Assembly (NCBI GenBank): GCA_000827495.1
Contig: KN817599.1
Coordinates: 107,976-171,975 of the forward strand
Direction of reading: 5' to 3'
DNA length: 64,000 nucleotides
Origin: Hypholoma sublateritium FD-334 SS-4
Taxonomy: Eukaryota; Basidiomycota; Agaricomycetes; Agaricales; Strophariaceae
In this document: in pieces, positions 23,918 through 35,904 of the stretch
Numbering within the stretch: the first letter of the stretch is position 1
Layout of the letters: each line of letters opens with the position of its first letter
Translations under genes and position numbers: made by a program
Notes under the pieces: generated by a model
Told to the model about the DNA's origin: nothing
What the model saw: only the letters and a program-made list of their open reading frames with translations
Database searches by the model: none

Positions 23918-24977
23918 ATGCACTCATTTATACCTTCCCTGTCGCTTCCGATTCTGCTTTCTGCCGTTCTTCTCTGTCCATCCTCCTTCTTTGGCTCCCC
24001 TACAGTGTTCACACGAGCGGCGGAGCTTGCCCCAAACGGGCTGTCTGCCAGGGGTTTGGGACATTCATCACACATCGGTATCAACCATCGCCGCCGCGGC
24101 GCAGACCCAAGCAACACCACCAGCGTACAGGCAGGGACTGACCTTACTCTCTACCCCGGGCGCCGTGCTGCTGGAGCGACTTTCACCTGGTTCGTAACGG
24201 GCCTGTAAGTAAGCTTCGTGCTTTCAAGATGTCACCCTGAATCTGATTTCGCAGCGGCGCTTGTGGTAATTTCAACGTGCCATCGGACTTCGTGCGTAGT
24301 GGTCTCATTCATTACATCTCGCGAACTCTGGCTCAATTTGTGCACAGATCGTCGCCCTAGATAGGGAGGTATGTATAGAAGTGCCTGAGCGCGCCTAGAT
24401 TAATGTTCATCTCCCATTTTTATAGCAATTCGACGTAGACAGCCACTGTGGCGCCGCCGTCACTATCACAATTAACGGCAAGGTCGCCCATGCTACAATC
24501 GCCGACAGAGTGAGTGTCCCTACAGGCAGAGAAATATGGTTCTAGGCTCACGCGACGCAGTGTAAGGGCTGCGGCTTCAACAACCTGGATCTCACCCAGG
24601 GTCTGTACGCGTATTTTGACCCTACCATGAATGGCCAACTGGAGGGTGAGTGGGAGTTTGGGAACGGCGCGCCCGCACCGACACCTACACCTACACCTAC
24701 ACCTACCCCGAAGCCCACGCCTAAGCCGTCCCCGAAGCCTAGTACAACTTCCACAAGCACGACCTCAACTTCGCACCCAACATCTACAACTAAGTCTATT
24801 CAGACGACATCCGCGGTCAGCTCGACCATAAATTCCACCACCACCACAGCGACAAGCGCAACTGAAGCCGCACCCACACCCACCGTTGTGGCTGGGAATA
24901 TTGAGGCGATGTTTGGGGCCTTCCTCGGGATGGGCAGCATTCTTGTGGCAGCACTCAATAACGGCACTTCCAATTGA
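23918..24977 (+). CDS. Secreted double-psi beta-barrel (RlpA/expansin-like) protein with TP-rich linker
   Basis: Exons 23918..24204, 24255..24291, 24348..24368, 24426..24509, 24561..24977; 281 aa. It begins with a signal peptide (SLPILLSAVLLCPSSFFG). The barrel covers about residues 88-160: TWFVTGLGACG, then SHCGAAVTITINGK, ATIADRCKGCGFNNLDLT and an aromatic QGLYAYFDP end, with Cys residues placed as in fungal RlpA-like proteins. Related folds bind or loosen wall polysaccharides, but most fungal members lack proven activity. A linker of Pro-Thr pairs and Lys-Pro follows, then a Ser/Thr-rich stretch likely to be O-mannosylated. The C-terminus is hydrophobic (AMFGAFLGMGSILVAAL) but ends in polar residues, so a GPI anchor is possible, not certain. 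Two exons are short (21 and 37 nt). The family call is firm; the function is inference. Confidence 0.88.
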
Positions 24978-25457
24978 TATCCACGCGGTGCGCGATATCT
25001 GCATACCATTCACTGACTTCATGTTGTTATGTACTTTCTACCTGTTGTTCTATAAGGTGCATTACAATGCCGTGCGATGAGATGAAACATGTTGCCCTGG
25101 ACATGGTGATTGTTTCTCGCTTGCGTCTTGCTTGCATGTCCCCAAATCGGACTCTGGACGAGACGGATGCATAATTGTTGTATAATTGCAAAATATCGTT
25201 ACATAGAAAAACTAGTAATATTTGCGTGATACAAGACATATACCACGAACTGGAATACTAAAATATCATCCAGCGCGTCCGAGACGCGTACCAGACGCGT
25301 CTCCTAAATTGACATTACGGTCACGTGCAGAACTAACTCGCGGCATTTCAATTAACACCGAACTCTTTTCGACAACTCAACAACTCTCAATCCGAACGTC
25401 CACGTCGCAACAAATAGTACGCTGAAGGTTGAAGCGCTAAGTTACGCGTCCTTCGAG
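24978..25457. other. Intergenic, FunK1-2 promoter
   Basis: The stretch holds the 3' flank of the beta-barrel gene and sequence upstream of FunK1-2. A short near-repeat (cgcgtccgagacgcg, accagacgcgtctcc) lies at about 25276-25305. No gene is seen. Confidence 0.5.
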
Positions 25458-27931
25458 ATGGTTGCGTCTTTCTCATCCTCAGGTAATTCCTCTGACCAGT
25501 CACCACAATCTTCCTTCTCCACCGCGTGTTCTTGTAAGTTCATTTTTTAGCTCACGTACACAGAACGTACCGAGATTCCCGAATACGCCTTGGATGCTGA
25601 CAAAACCTTCCAGCTTTGAGGATCAGGCCTGGAAGCGCCATATACCAAGATGTTCCTGTCGTCTGCTTCGTCCAGCAAGTCTGGGGCTTAGATACCGAGA
25701 AAATCGACACTATCAGTGCCACGGCGCTCAAACTCGACAAAGGTTCCCTTAGCGCATACAAGAGTATCCTCATGTCCGAAGAAAGCTTCGACACCGGGCT
25801 TCTCCACCAACCGTTCCGTGTTATGACAAGGGATTTATTGAAAGATATATGTCGTCTCTTTCCAAACGACGACCCGAAGCCCTCGACATACCTTTGGGAC
25901 GGGAAAAAGCGGTTTATTATGAGCGGCAAGATCCACAAGACATCCAGACAGCGCCCAAGGAACCCCGACCTCCTAGACGTCTATGTCCCGATATTCGGCG
26001 ATGGGTTGGTTTTCGATCCTGATGAATTACCCCGGCCGACAAATGCACCTACACCTACGTGGGGCGAGATACGTGCCATCTTCGAGTTCAACAAAGAGGA
26101 GCTCAGCTGCATCGATGACGTCGCAGAGGAATCTGAAGCCACCCTGGAGACCGAAAATTCCGTGTCGCCCGCCGCCAGTCCTACTTCGGGGGCCAGCGCT
26201 AAAGCTGGCGCCAAACGGTGCCGATCATGCGGAACTGACTGCGAGTCCATCGACTCTGATGGCAGGCTCCGTAAAAAAGCGCGTGGGGAGACCACCGTCA
26301 CTCATGAAATTACGCTCGCAACGTACGCCCTCGAGTGTCTTTACACAGGAAATCGCCATTATGTCACAGGGTTTTTTATCGACGGTGTCAACATTACTAT
26401 CTGGTACTACGACAGGACGGCGTCCATGCACTGCTCTTCGTTTGATTTCACCACCCCGGAGGGCATTGTAAATCTGGGTCTTGGTCTTTTCGCCCTCAGC
26501 CAGTGCAACATGAAGCATTCCGGATTCGATCCCTTTTTACACCGGTTTACCAGCCCACCTTGCGGCCAGCCTATCCTACCTGACGCCGTGACCACTCTAG
26601 TTAAGCCCGAGGTTGACATGACGAAGCTTTGCTACAAGTTTCCACTGCTAGGGTGTGAAGATCGAATTTTCGCCGTAAAGGAGGTTCTATATCGCTCTCC
26701 TAGTCTCAATGGTCGCGGTAGCTTTGTGACAGTAATCAACGAGGGTGTTGTTGGCGATACTCTCTGCGAGACAGACTACATTCTGAAATTGAGCTGGCAA
26801 GAAAGCACTCGCTGTCACGAAGGGGACATACTTGCCAGACTTCATCGAGCTATCCCTGGGTGGAGCGATCACCTGCCTATTCCTATATTTCACGCTAAAA
26901 TTGATGCTGCTGATATTGACCTGCCCAGAACCCGTATACGTAAATTACTTCGAGAGGAAAATATTACCGACCACTTGAAAGCGCTTGAATTTCCGGATCG
27001 TGACCTCCACATCTTCGTCACTAACCGTTTCAAACATATCTGGGAAGCGGAATCTGTCGGTGAATTCAAGCGTATCTTTCTTGATTGCGTTGAGTGCGAG
27101 TAAATTCACTTCCGCAACGTTCATATAATTCTGATCCATTGGTTAGGCCACTATCATGCATGGAATACGGGAAAAGTTCTTCATCGCGACATCAGCGAGA
27201 ACAATCTAATGATTTACCAGCCTGAGATACGACACAAAGATGCAGGTGATGCAGCGTCTGATCCCCTGGACAAACTTGAATACGTGCCGTTATCCCGAGG
27301 CATCCTCAACGATTTTGACCTCGCGTCTGAGCTGGGCAGCGATGGAGCTAGCGTTACTGCTGATCAGCATTATGACTTTATCGGAACGTTTCCCTTTATG
27401 GCTCAGGAACTCCTGCGCAACAAGCAGAGTGCTAAATTGGAACTTGAGAACGGAGCTGAGGACAAATTCCAAACAAGTCCCGAAATTCCTCTGCGTCCCA
27501 AACACCACTTGTATCGCTATGACCTAGAGTCCTTCCTTTACGTATTGATCTGGGCGACAACTCATTACGACCTCAAGAATCACATTCGACTGCCTAGTTC
27601 CGAAGTACCCTGCCTTTGGAATTGGGAACACCCAGATATCAATGTGGACGTGACCTCTAAAATCATGCTAATCCTGGGAGATGGTGGCGAAATGGAGCAA
27701 ATAGAGGGGTCCGTAATCGAAGGATGGGAGGATGTGTGGATTAACTGGGTTAGGCCGCTGCTCAATATATTTGAGGATGGCTGGATAGCTGCCAGGTCCG
27801 CAAGTCGACATAAGTTGGCCGACTTTGATTTTGACACATGTGGTGGTGAAATTACGTTCGAAAAATTCATGGCGGCATTGGGAGAAGTACCCCGTGGGTT
27901 GAATGCGACCACCCAGCCTCGATTTCTATGA
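25458..27931 (+). CDS. FunK1-2: fungal-type protein kinase, most complete copy
   Basis: Exons 25458..25533, 25614..27095, 27147..27931; 780 aa. The first intron has a GTAAGT donor, a CTGAC branch site and a CCAG acceptor, and joins the only upstream ATG in phase. Seen: N-terminal FVQQVWGLD, PHTWxYDRT-like segment IWYYDRTAS, FDFTTPEGIVNLG, a likely ATP-site Lys in FAVKEVLY, LKLSWQES, HRDISENNLMI with catalytic Asp and Asn, NDFDLAS as the DFG-like Mg site, TFPFMAQELL as the substrate-groove segment and YRYDLESFLYVLIWA. All residues needed for catalysis are present. An insertion with CRSCGTDC and a basic RKKARG run (possible nuclear signal) is absent in the shorter paralogues. The second intron begins GCGAGT, whereas FunK1-3 and -4 have GTGAGT at the same place. 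Likely an active kinase; the substrate is unknown. Confidence 0.88.
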
Positions 27932-28510
27932 CACCGGCACCAGGTTAGCCATTTGAAGTCGAAGCATCCTGTCGCAATTTGACAGTTTATCACCTGGTTA
28001 TCACTTGTAGTTTGCTGCGAGTAGGGCGACGATGGGAATGCAACGTAACTAGAAATAGAATGTAAATCCCAGGCAATTCGGGAAAACATTTGGGCTTGAC
28101 ATCGTGTGGATGGTTTAGGCAAATTTCTGGCATGGTATTCGACTTCGAGCAGTGAATTTGAACTCTCGGTACATGAATTTGAGCAATATACTAGTAAGTT
28201 AGCAACCAGTTACAATGTCCTCAATGGGCATGGAGGGACCAAATAGCAAACCGGCTCGATCGGCGGGACTGATGTACATGCCGGCTCGGTTCGGACGTGA
28301 TTAGGAGCTCCGGCAGGCGTGAAACCGTCTGACCTCCTGCTCTGCTCTGCACTACCACGGGCCTTCTTGCACTCCGCAGCCAACAAGAACGGCCGACGCT
28401 TAGCTCACCACCCAGTCGTCCTATCTGTCTCTCCGATTCCGGATCCAACGTGCACCTACGACTTGGACCGACTTGCGGCAGCGTGTGGCCTCGCGGCGAT
28501 TGGATCTAGA
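27932..28510. other. Intergenic between FunK1-2 and the membrane-tethered protein gene
   Basis: It should hold the FunK1-2 3' UTR and the next gene's promoter. The 28.3-28.5 kb part is open in frame but lies upstream of the chosen ATG. No other feature is seen. Confidence 0.5.
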
Positions 28511-30545
28511 ATGCCTGCACCTGCGGTCTACGTGCTTGCTATTGTCGGAACGGTGGGCGCCGTGCTTGCGTTTAAGGAGGTCGGTGTCTGTTTATCTAAT
28601 TTAGCAGAAGGGGGGTGCTGAGCCTTCTGCAGTTTGTCTACGAGCCACACATCGCTCCAGCCATCGATAGATGGAAAGCCGAGTTCCAGGCAGCGCGAGA
28701 AGCTAGGCGCAGAAGGCTGGCTGGGGAGATCTACCAGGATCAAGGCAATTTGCAGATGTCTGAGACGTACGGAGAGAGAGGAAGACCCAGCGACAAGCAC
28801 TCCGATTCTGACGACTCTGACGACGATAGCCAGAATGCCCCGGGGCGGCAAGCAACTGGAACCAGCCACAGCTTTATGCAGGATGGATTGCTCATTAGGC
28901 GCCCATTTCTATCTCCGAAGACTCAGTCCGAAATTGAACTAGATAACCTCGTAGCACGCGAGGTGAACGAATGGCGTAACGAAGCTACTGGCCAAGTCTT
29001 GAGGCAGAGGAAAAATGTCTCGGAGCACGCGATGGACGAGGTAAGATACACGCATCCTTCTTGAGAGTATATGTAAATCAACTTTCTTCGTATATCTAGT
29101 CCATACAGGCGATTCCATATACACCGCTGTCGCCTTCACGTACTCATGTCATCGCAGACTCTTCCGCGCCATCGCCTTCTACTCCCAACTCGTACAACCG
29201 ACTGCCTTCTCCCCCTCCTGAACAGGAACATGACGTTAACCTTACCGGAAGCAACTTTAACGCACTTCTTACATCTGCAGAAACTATGTCGCCTCAATCG
29301 CCTGCCAATGTGCCTCACGAACCTGTGAATCCTGCGGGAAGGGAAGCGTCCCCTGCAAACCTTTACAAGTCATTGCCTTCGCCTCCCGATTCTCAGGGAC
29401 TGTCCGATGTCTCCGAGTCCGTTACTCCAGAAGCCAGCGGTCTCGGCTCTCCACCCCCCGAGGCGACGCCCTTCCAACACATGGTAACTCATTCCACCCT
29501 GCTCGCAAGAGCACCTGCACTGTCCCCGACCTTCACCTCGTCATCTGCCTCTATTCCCGTGTACGTGCCCAGCCACCCGCTACAACACTCGTACCCCGAG
29601 ATGGTACCGTCTCTGTCGCAATCCTACCCCCAAGATCTCGATTACGAACACGATCTCGAGCTCCTCTCACCTCCTTCCTCTCGCTCGGAATCACCGTTCT
29701 CGTTAGCCGCGCTCAGCCCGAACGAGGGCCTGCGCGCCCTGAGTCCCTTCGGCAGCGCGCGCTCCGCGTCTGCCTCCGGCTTCTCGTCCGGTATCTCCTC
29801 CCCTTCCCCCCTCCGCATGGACCTCGGAAATCAATCGTACGACGCGATCTCGCCGCTCGCCGCCCCGCAGGCGTTGTCACCCTTCCGCGACCCGCCCGGG
29901 AGCATGGCGACGCCCTCCGGCGCGAGCACGGTGTACCTCTCCCTCAGCGACGAATCATCGGACGACGACTTCGCGCGACCCTACGCGCACCTTGGGGCAA
30001 GCACTGGACTCCAGGGCACGTTTGGTCCGCCGCAGCCGCAGCCGCTGGCGGAGCCTCGCTTCCACCAGCCTGCGGCGCTGCACCCGTCGCTCCTGCACGG
30101 GCCGTACAACACCGCGCCGGCGCCGCGCGAGACTGCGCGTCTTTCCCTGGGCACGCCGCCGCTCTTCCCTGTGGCCCCGCGCGCGCCCTCAACGCCCACC
30201 GCATCTGTCACGCCGACCGCTGCGTCGCGCACGGCGAACGCCGCAGTTGCGCTGGGTGCTGGCGCGCGTGACCCCGCGTACTTCCGGCCGTCGTCCTCCG
30301 CTGCGTCCGCGCACCAGTACGAGTCGGCGGTCGATTCAATTTCTGGTGCGAGCTTCCGCACGGCGCAAGAGGGCGACGGCGCGAGCAGTGAGCTGTCGGA
30401 GTCGGACGTCGACTTCGTGTCTGACTATGCGCCAAGCGAGAGTGACTTTGGCGCGGACAGTGACTCGAGCTGGAGCATGCCGGCGGCGCATCCGCGCAAG
30501 GGTGAGCCCGCTCAGGCACCGGGAGGGCGCACTTGGCGTGCTTGA
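28511..30545 (+). CDS. Membrane-tethered, mostly disordered protein of unknown function
   Basis: Exons 28511..28579, 28633..29040, 29100..30545; 640 aa. I do not recognise a family. The first 23 residues form a signal anchor (YVLAIVGTVGAVLAF). A basic, helical stretch follows (RWKAEFQAAREARRRRLAG), then an acidic SDSDDSDDDS run and a segment with LLIRRPFLSPKTQSEIELD. The rest, from about residue 160, is Ser/Pro/Thr-rich and predicted unstructured, with repeated LSP/SPF phrases, a DESSDDDF patch and an acidic ELSESDVDFVSDYAPSESD near the end. Many Ser-Pro pairs suggest phosphorylation by proline-directed kinases. The layout, one N-terminal membrane helix and a long cytosolic tail, suggests a membrane-bound scaffold; that is inference. 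The coding frame gets GC-richer toward the 3' end, which creates long shadow frames. Confidence 0.75.
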
Positions 30546-31588
30546 GGGCTCGTTCCGCAATGGTGATGGGCCATCTCATCGCTGTTGCACAGCACGGGTA
30601 TTTATTGCGATAGCTCTGTCCCGCATGTTCATTCGGCCAACACTACCACCTCACTGATCATCCACCAACATCTTGAAGCCAACAATCCACACATTCGTCA
30701 TTGCACGCCATCGCTTGCCGGAGGTTCCAGAGACACATAACCGCAGTCACTTTCTTCCCATCCTTTCCATCCTCGGTTCGGCGTTTTAGACCTCTGTACA
30801 AACCTTATCATTCGCCTCCACACGCACGGACCCAGACTCTGGTCTCGCTTTGCTGCTGTCGTGTCTTTCCGTTTTGTCCCTTGTAATCGGGCCTGTATGT
30901 ATGTATCACCGTCTCGTTTTCGTTTCCTCGTTCCTCCGCTTTATTATCCAGTCACTTACTCGCTGACTCCATTGCCCTGCATTTTACTTATACGCCTGCT
31001 TTCCTACTGTACTTATTTCGGTCTTTTTCCTTCCTTTCTCCGAGTCGTGCTACATATCTACACCTCCCTCCCGGATATCAAACCTTCCTGTGCTACCATC
31101 CCACGTCCTAAACTTGTCGAGAAATAAATCCTGTAGGCATCCCATGCATAGAATAGTCACTTACTTAAATAGCACATTTGCACAATCATGACATGTTCTG
31201 CGCTGCCTATCTCCGCTCGCGAAATACTGCGCCATGTTACGGGTTCAGAAATGATCTTCTGTAGATATCTATTCCATATTTTCCTCCAACGCAGACACAA
31301 AAGATACATGATGTAATATAAGGCATTAGAAAGAGCACAAGGGAATATTTGAATAGTGCAGGTCCAACTGCGCGGTATGCGATCAACGTGAGATACAAAG
31401 AAATCCAAAAATCCAGGGGTATGTGAGTAGTGTACAGGCCCGTAAATCCATAGTTCGTCGCACCAATAAAGAATGAAAATCTAAGTAAGTAAGAGCCAAG
31501 AGATAGTGTTCTCGACCCGAAGATCCTAATTTCTGTTCGTTGTCCTTGGTCCCTAGCCCCATAAAAAAAGGTCCAAGAGATATCACGA
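30546..31588. other. Convergent 3' ends, no gene
   Basis: A pyrimidine-rich plus-strand stretch at 30.7-31.1 kb (many ctttcc and tttcc runs) looks like the 3' UTR of the upstream gene. The rest abuts the GH16 stop codon. No coding family is seen. Confidence 0.5.
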
Positions 31589-33110
31589 TCAGAAGAAGGC
31601 CAACCAGAATGTCGACGCGCCAGTCAGGAGCAGGAGCAACGACGCCTGGATCGAAAACGACGCGCCGGACGATGCAGGGTTGGCGTTCGTGTTTGACCCA
31701 GAGCCGGTCCCCGTGCTGGCCGCCGTGCTGCTTGTGGTCGTCACCGTTTGCGTCACGGTAGACGACGCCGCCGAGTCGCTCGTCACGGCCGCTGTGGTGC
31801 TCGGAGTGGTGACATTACTCTGAACGGCGGTCGCGCCTTCGGCGAGGTACGTGCGGATGTAGCGGATCTCCCAGTACGCGTCCGCATAGTTGCTCCCGTT
31901 CCCGAGGACGTTATCTGCGAACTGCACACGAAGGTCAGCTCGCACGCGCGTAAGAAGGGTATAGATAACGCACGCAGTCGTTGGTTGGCGTATGGCATGT
32001 GTTCTGATATATACTCGGCACGCCGGCCCTATGGGTGCGTGAGTTTCGCGTCTATTTTAGCAGGACAAGAAAGGGGAGCGTACCAGACGCCGCAGAGCGT
32101 TGTGAGCAGGACGAGGGTTTGGGGCGGGAAGAACGCGGTGATGTTGCAGGACGCGCCGCTGGGGTATGCGGCGGTGGGTATTCCCCACGTTGTGGTGTCT
32201 ACCGGTGTCGACGACGTGGCGCTCGCGATACTCGCGGGGACATCTGGGCGCTAAATACGGATGAGTGAGCACGCCGCACGTCAAGTGGTATCATTCGATC
32301 GCACGCACGCTCCAGAACCACGAGAAGATGCCCGACACGTCGATCTGCAGCGCGTACACCCCGCCGCCCGCCTGCGCGAAGCCGGGCCCGAAGCTGTTTG
32401 GTTTCGTCTCCGCGACGATGCACCCCTGCGCGACCGAGCAGTCGGCCTCGAGCGTGCTGCCCGTCTGTTCGTTCGGCGCGTCCTGCTTCGTGCAGCCCTG
32501 GAGCGAGTGCAGCGCGATCTGGTTGTTGTCCATGTTGTTGATGGCCTCGATTATGTCGATCTCGCCCGCGTTGGGCCACATCTCCTCGATGCCGTACGTC
32601 CAGAACGCGGGCCAGACGGAGCAGCCGAAGGGGATATGCACGGCGTCGATGATAATAAGCGAGCCCATGCCATAGCTGTCCAGCGAGGTCAGACGGACCT
32701 GCGGCGCAGTGAAGTAGGTTAGTCGGTGATGGTCAGGGCGACGCGAGGCAGCCACGCACCGAATTCCTGTTGACTGCCTGCCCAGGCGGCCCAGCGACGA
32801 GTGTTGTTGTATTGTCCACCGCGACGACTGCATTCCCGGCCCCGTTGATGAAGGTCAATTGCTTGCTGGCCGCATCTGCCTGGTCCAAGTAAGTCACATT
32901 CCCTGGTATATGTAGCTCATTAGCGCCAACATCGGCGGGTCCGAAGCGCTCCACTTTCTCACCCCAAGTTGTGTTGTCAACATTCCCATAATACGCGAAT
33001 TGGTTGAAAAATGTGTCGCCGGCGTATTCTCGTTGAGGGTTGTAGATGGCGGAGACCCTACCCAACAGACAGGGCAGGACGACGAGCGCCGTAGCAGACA
33101 GGCCCCTCAT
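31589..33110 (-). CDS. GH16 endo-beta-1,3(4)-glucanase-like, GPI-type anchor
   Basis: Exons: complement(31589..31921, 31974..32028, 32084..32250, 32309..32698, 32760..33110), 431 aa. A signal peptide (ATALVVLPCLLGRVSA) starts the protein. The GH16 catalytic motif GEIDIIEAIN gives nucleophile Glu163, assisting Asp165 and acid/base Glu168. SYGMGSLIIIDAVHIPFG, WPAFWTYG, the Cys-rich QGCTKQDAP loop and FFPPQTLVLLTTLCGVWAG match the basidiomycete laminarinase branch. After the catalytic domain comes a Thr/Ser-rich stalk and a hydrophobic C-terminal tail (SIQASLLLLLTGASTFWLAFF), typical of a GPI signal. It would act on wall beta-glucans, for remodelling or glucan scavenging. ATG 33110 is the first in frame. 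Family call very firm; substrate range is inference. Confidence 0.94.
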
Positions 33111-33879
33111 GGTATCAAGGTCACTGTTTGGAACAAGGGGGGTTCAGATGAACTCGGGGATAGAATGCCTTCTCCATCTTATTGAGTGGTCGATTTCCGA
33201 CCCGGGCGTGAGCGCCGCGCTCGAATTAGCGCGTGCCGCGCGGGCTTGACAGCGCGGGTGTTCTAAAAATGGACTTGGACGCCCATTGACCATGTTCAGA
33301 TCAGCTTTGCGGGGAAATGATACCGCTCCAAGTGGATCTGCAAACACTTGAATAATTGAGGGAGCGGGGGGATATTTATGACAAGGCATTAATTATCAAG
33401 CTTGTCGAGGCCAAAATCTGGCCCAAAGTAGTGCATCAGAAAACTGATCACTGCCAGGATTCTTTCCAGGAATAAGTACATTGCAAATGCACCCGATACA
33501 AGGATACAATCCCGACAACGTCGTGTAAGATAGGGAATATTTAGCACTTTCGCAACGAAGTTGAAACCGTGGACCACACTATGCACGCATCGAGTGATAA
33601 TTGAGAGGCGAGCCGAGAATCTAGCGAAGGAAGTCCCCGCCGGTGAACAAGTAATTTTAGGGCGATTGTTAGTCCGGTGAAGGCTTTAACAGGTATTAAC
33701 GTGGCTCTTATCAGGTAGACCCAAGTGCTTTTTGTGGATTGAAACCCGAATAAATGAGACAATTGCATTTCCCAAATGCCGCGGTACTACTTATATCTTT
33801 CACGCTTGACTGCCAGAAGTCAGACCTAACAAAGCCGTACCACTGGTAGCTACTTGCTTCAAGTCCCCCTTCGATCGTC
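33111..33879. other. Intergenic upstream of GH16; hydrophobic minus frames unassigned
   Basis: Minus-strand frames at 33541-33768 and 33389-33586 could encode short hydrophobic peptides (IPYLTRRCRDCILVSG, MYLFLERILAVISFLMHYF), but I cannot join them into a gene with confidence. Confidence 0.4.
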
Positions 33880-34675
33880 CTACCAGTTGAGGCAGGCCAA
33901 AGTTTGTTCCAGGGACTTCACCATCATCGTGTGGTCATATAGATACAGCCCCGTATCGTCGCAGTGGAGCTGCTGATTATAATCATCATTATCCACCTGA
34001 TTATATGCGTACCACGCCCAGATCCCCACGAGCGCCTCGTTGAAGAAACGCGACAGTGCCTTGTTATCGACCTCAAAGTGAACGCGCGCCTCGCGCATGA
34101 TTAGCGTCGAGAACCCGCTTGATCCACGCAAGCTAAACGCGCATTTTCCTTCCATGTAGTTGCGGCGGATGTACGCGAACATCTTCGGGATATTTTTGTG
34201 GCCCCTGTGATGGCAGTGCAAGAGGGCGCCTGTGAGCGCAAGCAAACAGAACGTCTCCAGGTGGTCCTGTAGCGTGAGTGGCGCGTCCGGATAAAGGTGA
34301 TGACGCAGAGATTGGAAGGTGGGCGTGCTTTGCAAAAGCTTTCGCAACGAAAATTGTCAGAGGAGAGTAAATGCATCTGGGACGATATAATATCTTACAC
34401 TATCAATAGTGATTGAGGGGCACCCCTCGAACGGAGTTCCTTTCAGTCTGCCTTGCGCATCGCCTGCTTCAGCGTCGTCTATGTTGTCATCGGCCTGGAG
34501 GATTTTTCTGAGCGTGATGTCGTTCAATTTTCCAGTTTTCTTGTAGTGTTGCTGATGATCTGTACCAGTACCGCTATATTACCCTCACGCCATTAGGTAG
34601 TCCTGAAAACAACGTACCGAGAAGTGCACTGTATAGGCCTCGTAGAAAGTCCTTCAGATGGAATACGAGTGGCAT
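33880..34675 (-). CDS. Hypothetical protein, 225 aa
   Basis: Exons: complement(33880..34338, 34399..34559, 34618..34675); three exons join in phase with GTACGT/CAG and GTAAGA/AAG sites, and the ATG at 34675 opens directly into exon 1. I do not recognise the family. The protein is soluble-looking and Cys/His-containing (LLHCHHRGHKNIP, QLHCDDTG), with aromatic segments (GIWAWYAYNQVDNDDYNQQ). It has no signal peptide and no membrane segment. The N-terminal part is short and charged (LRKILQADDNIDDAEAGDAQG). The last residues (VKSLEQTLACLNW) are helical. It sits downstream of nothing obviously related. The splice-consistent frame, unbroken over 225 codons, supports a real gene; the function is unknown. 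Confidence 0.65.
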
Positions 34676-35904
34676 GGCAATCGAATAGGTAGTATCACGA
34701 TCATGTTTCTGCTCTTAAGTACTGCAGGATTCAAGGGTCCAAGGCTTAGTGGTCCTTAGATTGCACAAAGGGTGGGCGGTTATGATAAAAGGCGTAGAAC
34801 AAATGATAATATGTGGCCTGACATACCAAAAGCTAAATATAGATCAATGGTAAGGACTCGGGAGTGTCAATTGAAAAGGAGCAAATTCACACGACAAACA
34901 AGCTTTGAAGCATCGACATTGCTCTTGCCTTTCTCCTTCTACAGAAATTAATCTGTGAGGTGGGAACGGTTATCTTCACCTTATAGCGCGTCATTACTGG
35001 TTATTATAGATTTATCAGTCAGCAGAATGTGACTGCTTCCAAGCAAGACTTCGCCGCAACCGGTATCGGCGGACAGGATGACTGTTATTCCTCTATATCA
35101 CCTTTCTGATTTCCAAGCTTCGTCCTTATATATTATGAGCATCCCTAACCCATAATATAAACAATTATTCCAGTTTCTTATCACCCGGTTTGAAACAGTA
35201 AGTCGCGATCTACAAGCATAACTCAGCGGCGTAATTTAATCACCCCTTTGAAAAAAGAATCAATGGCACTTGTTACTGCCACTGTCGCGTGTATTGCAGT
35301 GGTTTATGTGTCGACAATACTCGCATTTATACGACTGGCTGAAGTGGCCTCCACCGCACCTCCTTCTAAGCTTCGTGGAGGGGGCTATCGACCGAAGTAC
35401 TGGATGCAAACCTTCCCGAGACGTAAGCATGCTTCATGCCTTCATAGACATTGTAAATGATGTACAATTAATTCTATCTGCATAGGCAATGCCTGACAGC
35501 AGCTTAGGTGGAAGCCTCGGTTAGAAATTGGAATAATTGTACAGTACATACGACCCGTGAATAACGATATGTGCGGCGATTGCTACCTGAGAATTATGAT
35601 GTTGATATACTATGTACTAGGTCCTAGATCCCGCGAATTCAGCCTGCGCATATCTTAAAACGATCCTCGGTCAGAGTATAGTGGCACGCTTGGCAGGCCT
35701 GCCCCTATTTCTACAGTTCAGGCTGTACAACGACATTCATACCCTCTCTCATATGCTGTGGGCAAGCATAGAGTAAGTATGCACACTCACTGACCGACAC
35801 CATGCTCAGAGCCGGCTTAGTCGGTCCCATTCACGATATTAAAGGGCTTGACTCTATGTCCCAGTTTCGAGCTTCACGATTCAAACTATTTACTCCCCGT
35901 CGAC
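34676..35904. other. Intergenic with a possible P450 N-terminal remnant at 35.27-35.43 kb
   Basis: ATG 35263 opens a hydrophobic peptide (TATVACIAVVYVSTILAF). In another frame WPPPHLLLSFVEGAI followed by GCKPSRD resembles the proline-rich start of some fungal P450s. The two are out of frame and nothing P450-like follows, so this is at most a relic. The rest is AT-rich without a gene. Confidence 0.3.

Noticed and set aside
24679..24715. Short direct repeats (cctaca units) that might suggest an array
   Set aside because: They are in frame within the beta-barrel gene and encode Pro-Thr pairs; the units are 6 bp without spacers.
29992..30657. Plus-strand frame of 221 codons overlapping the disordered membrane-tethered protein
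   Set aside because: It is Arg-rich and out of frame with a splice-consistent 482-codon exon, so it is a shadow.
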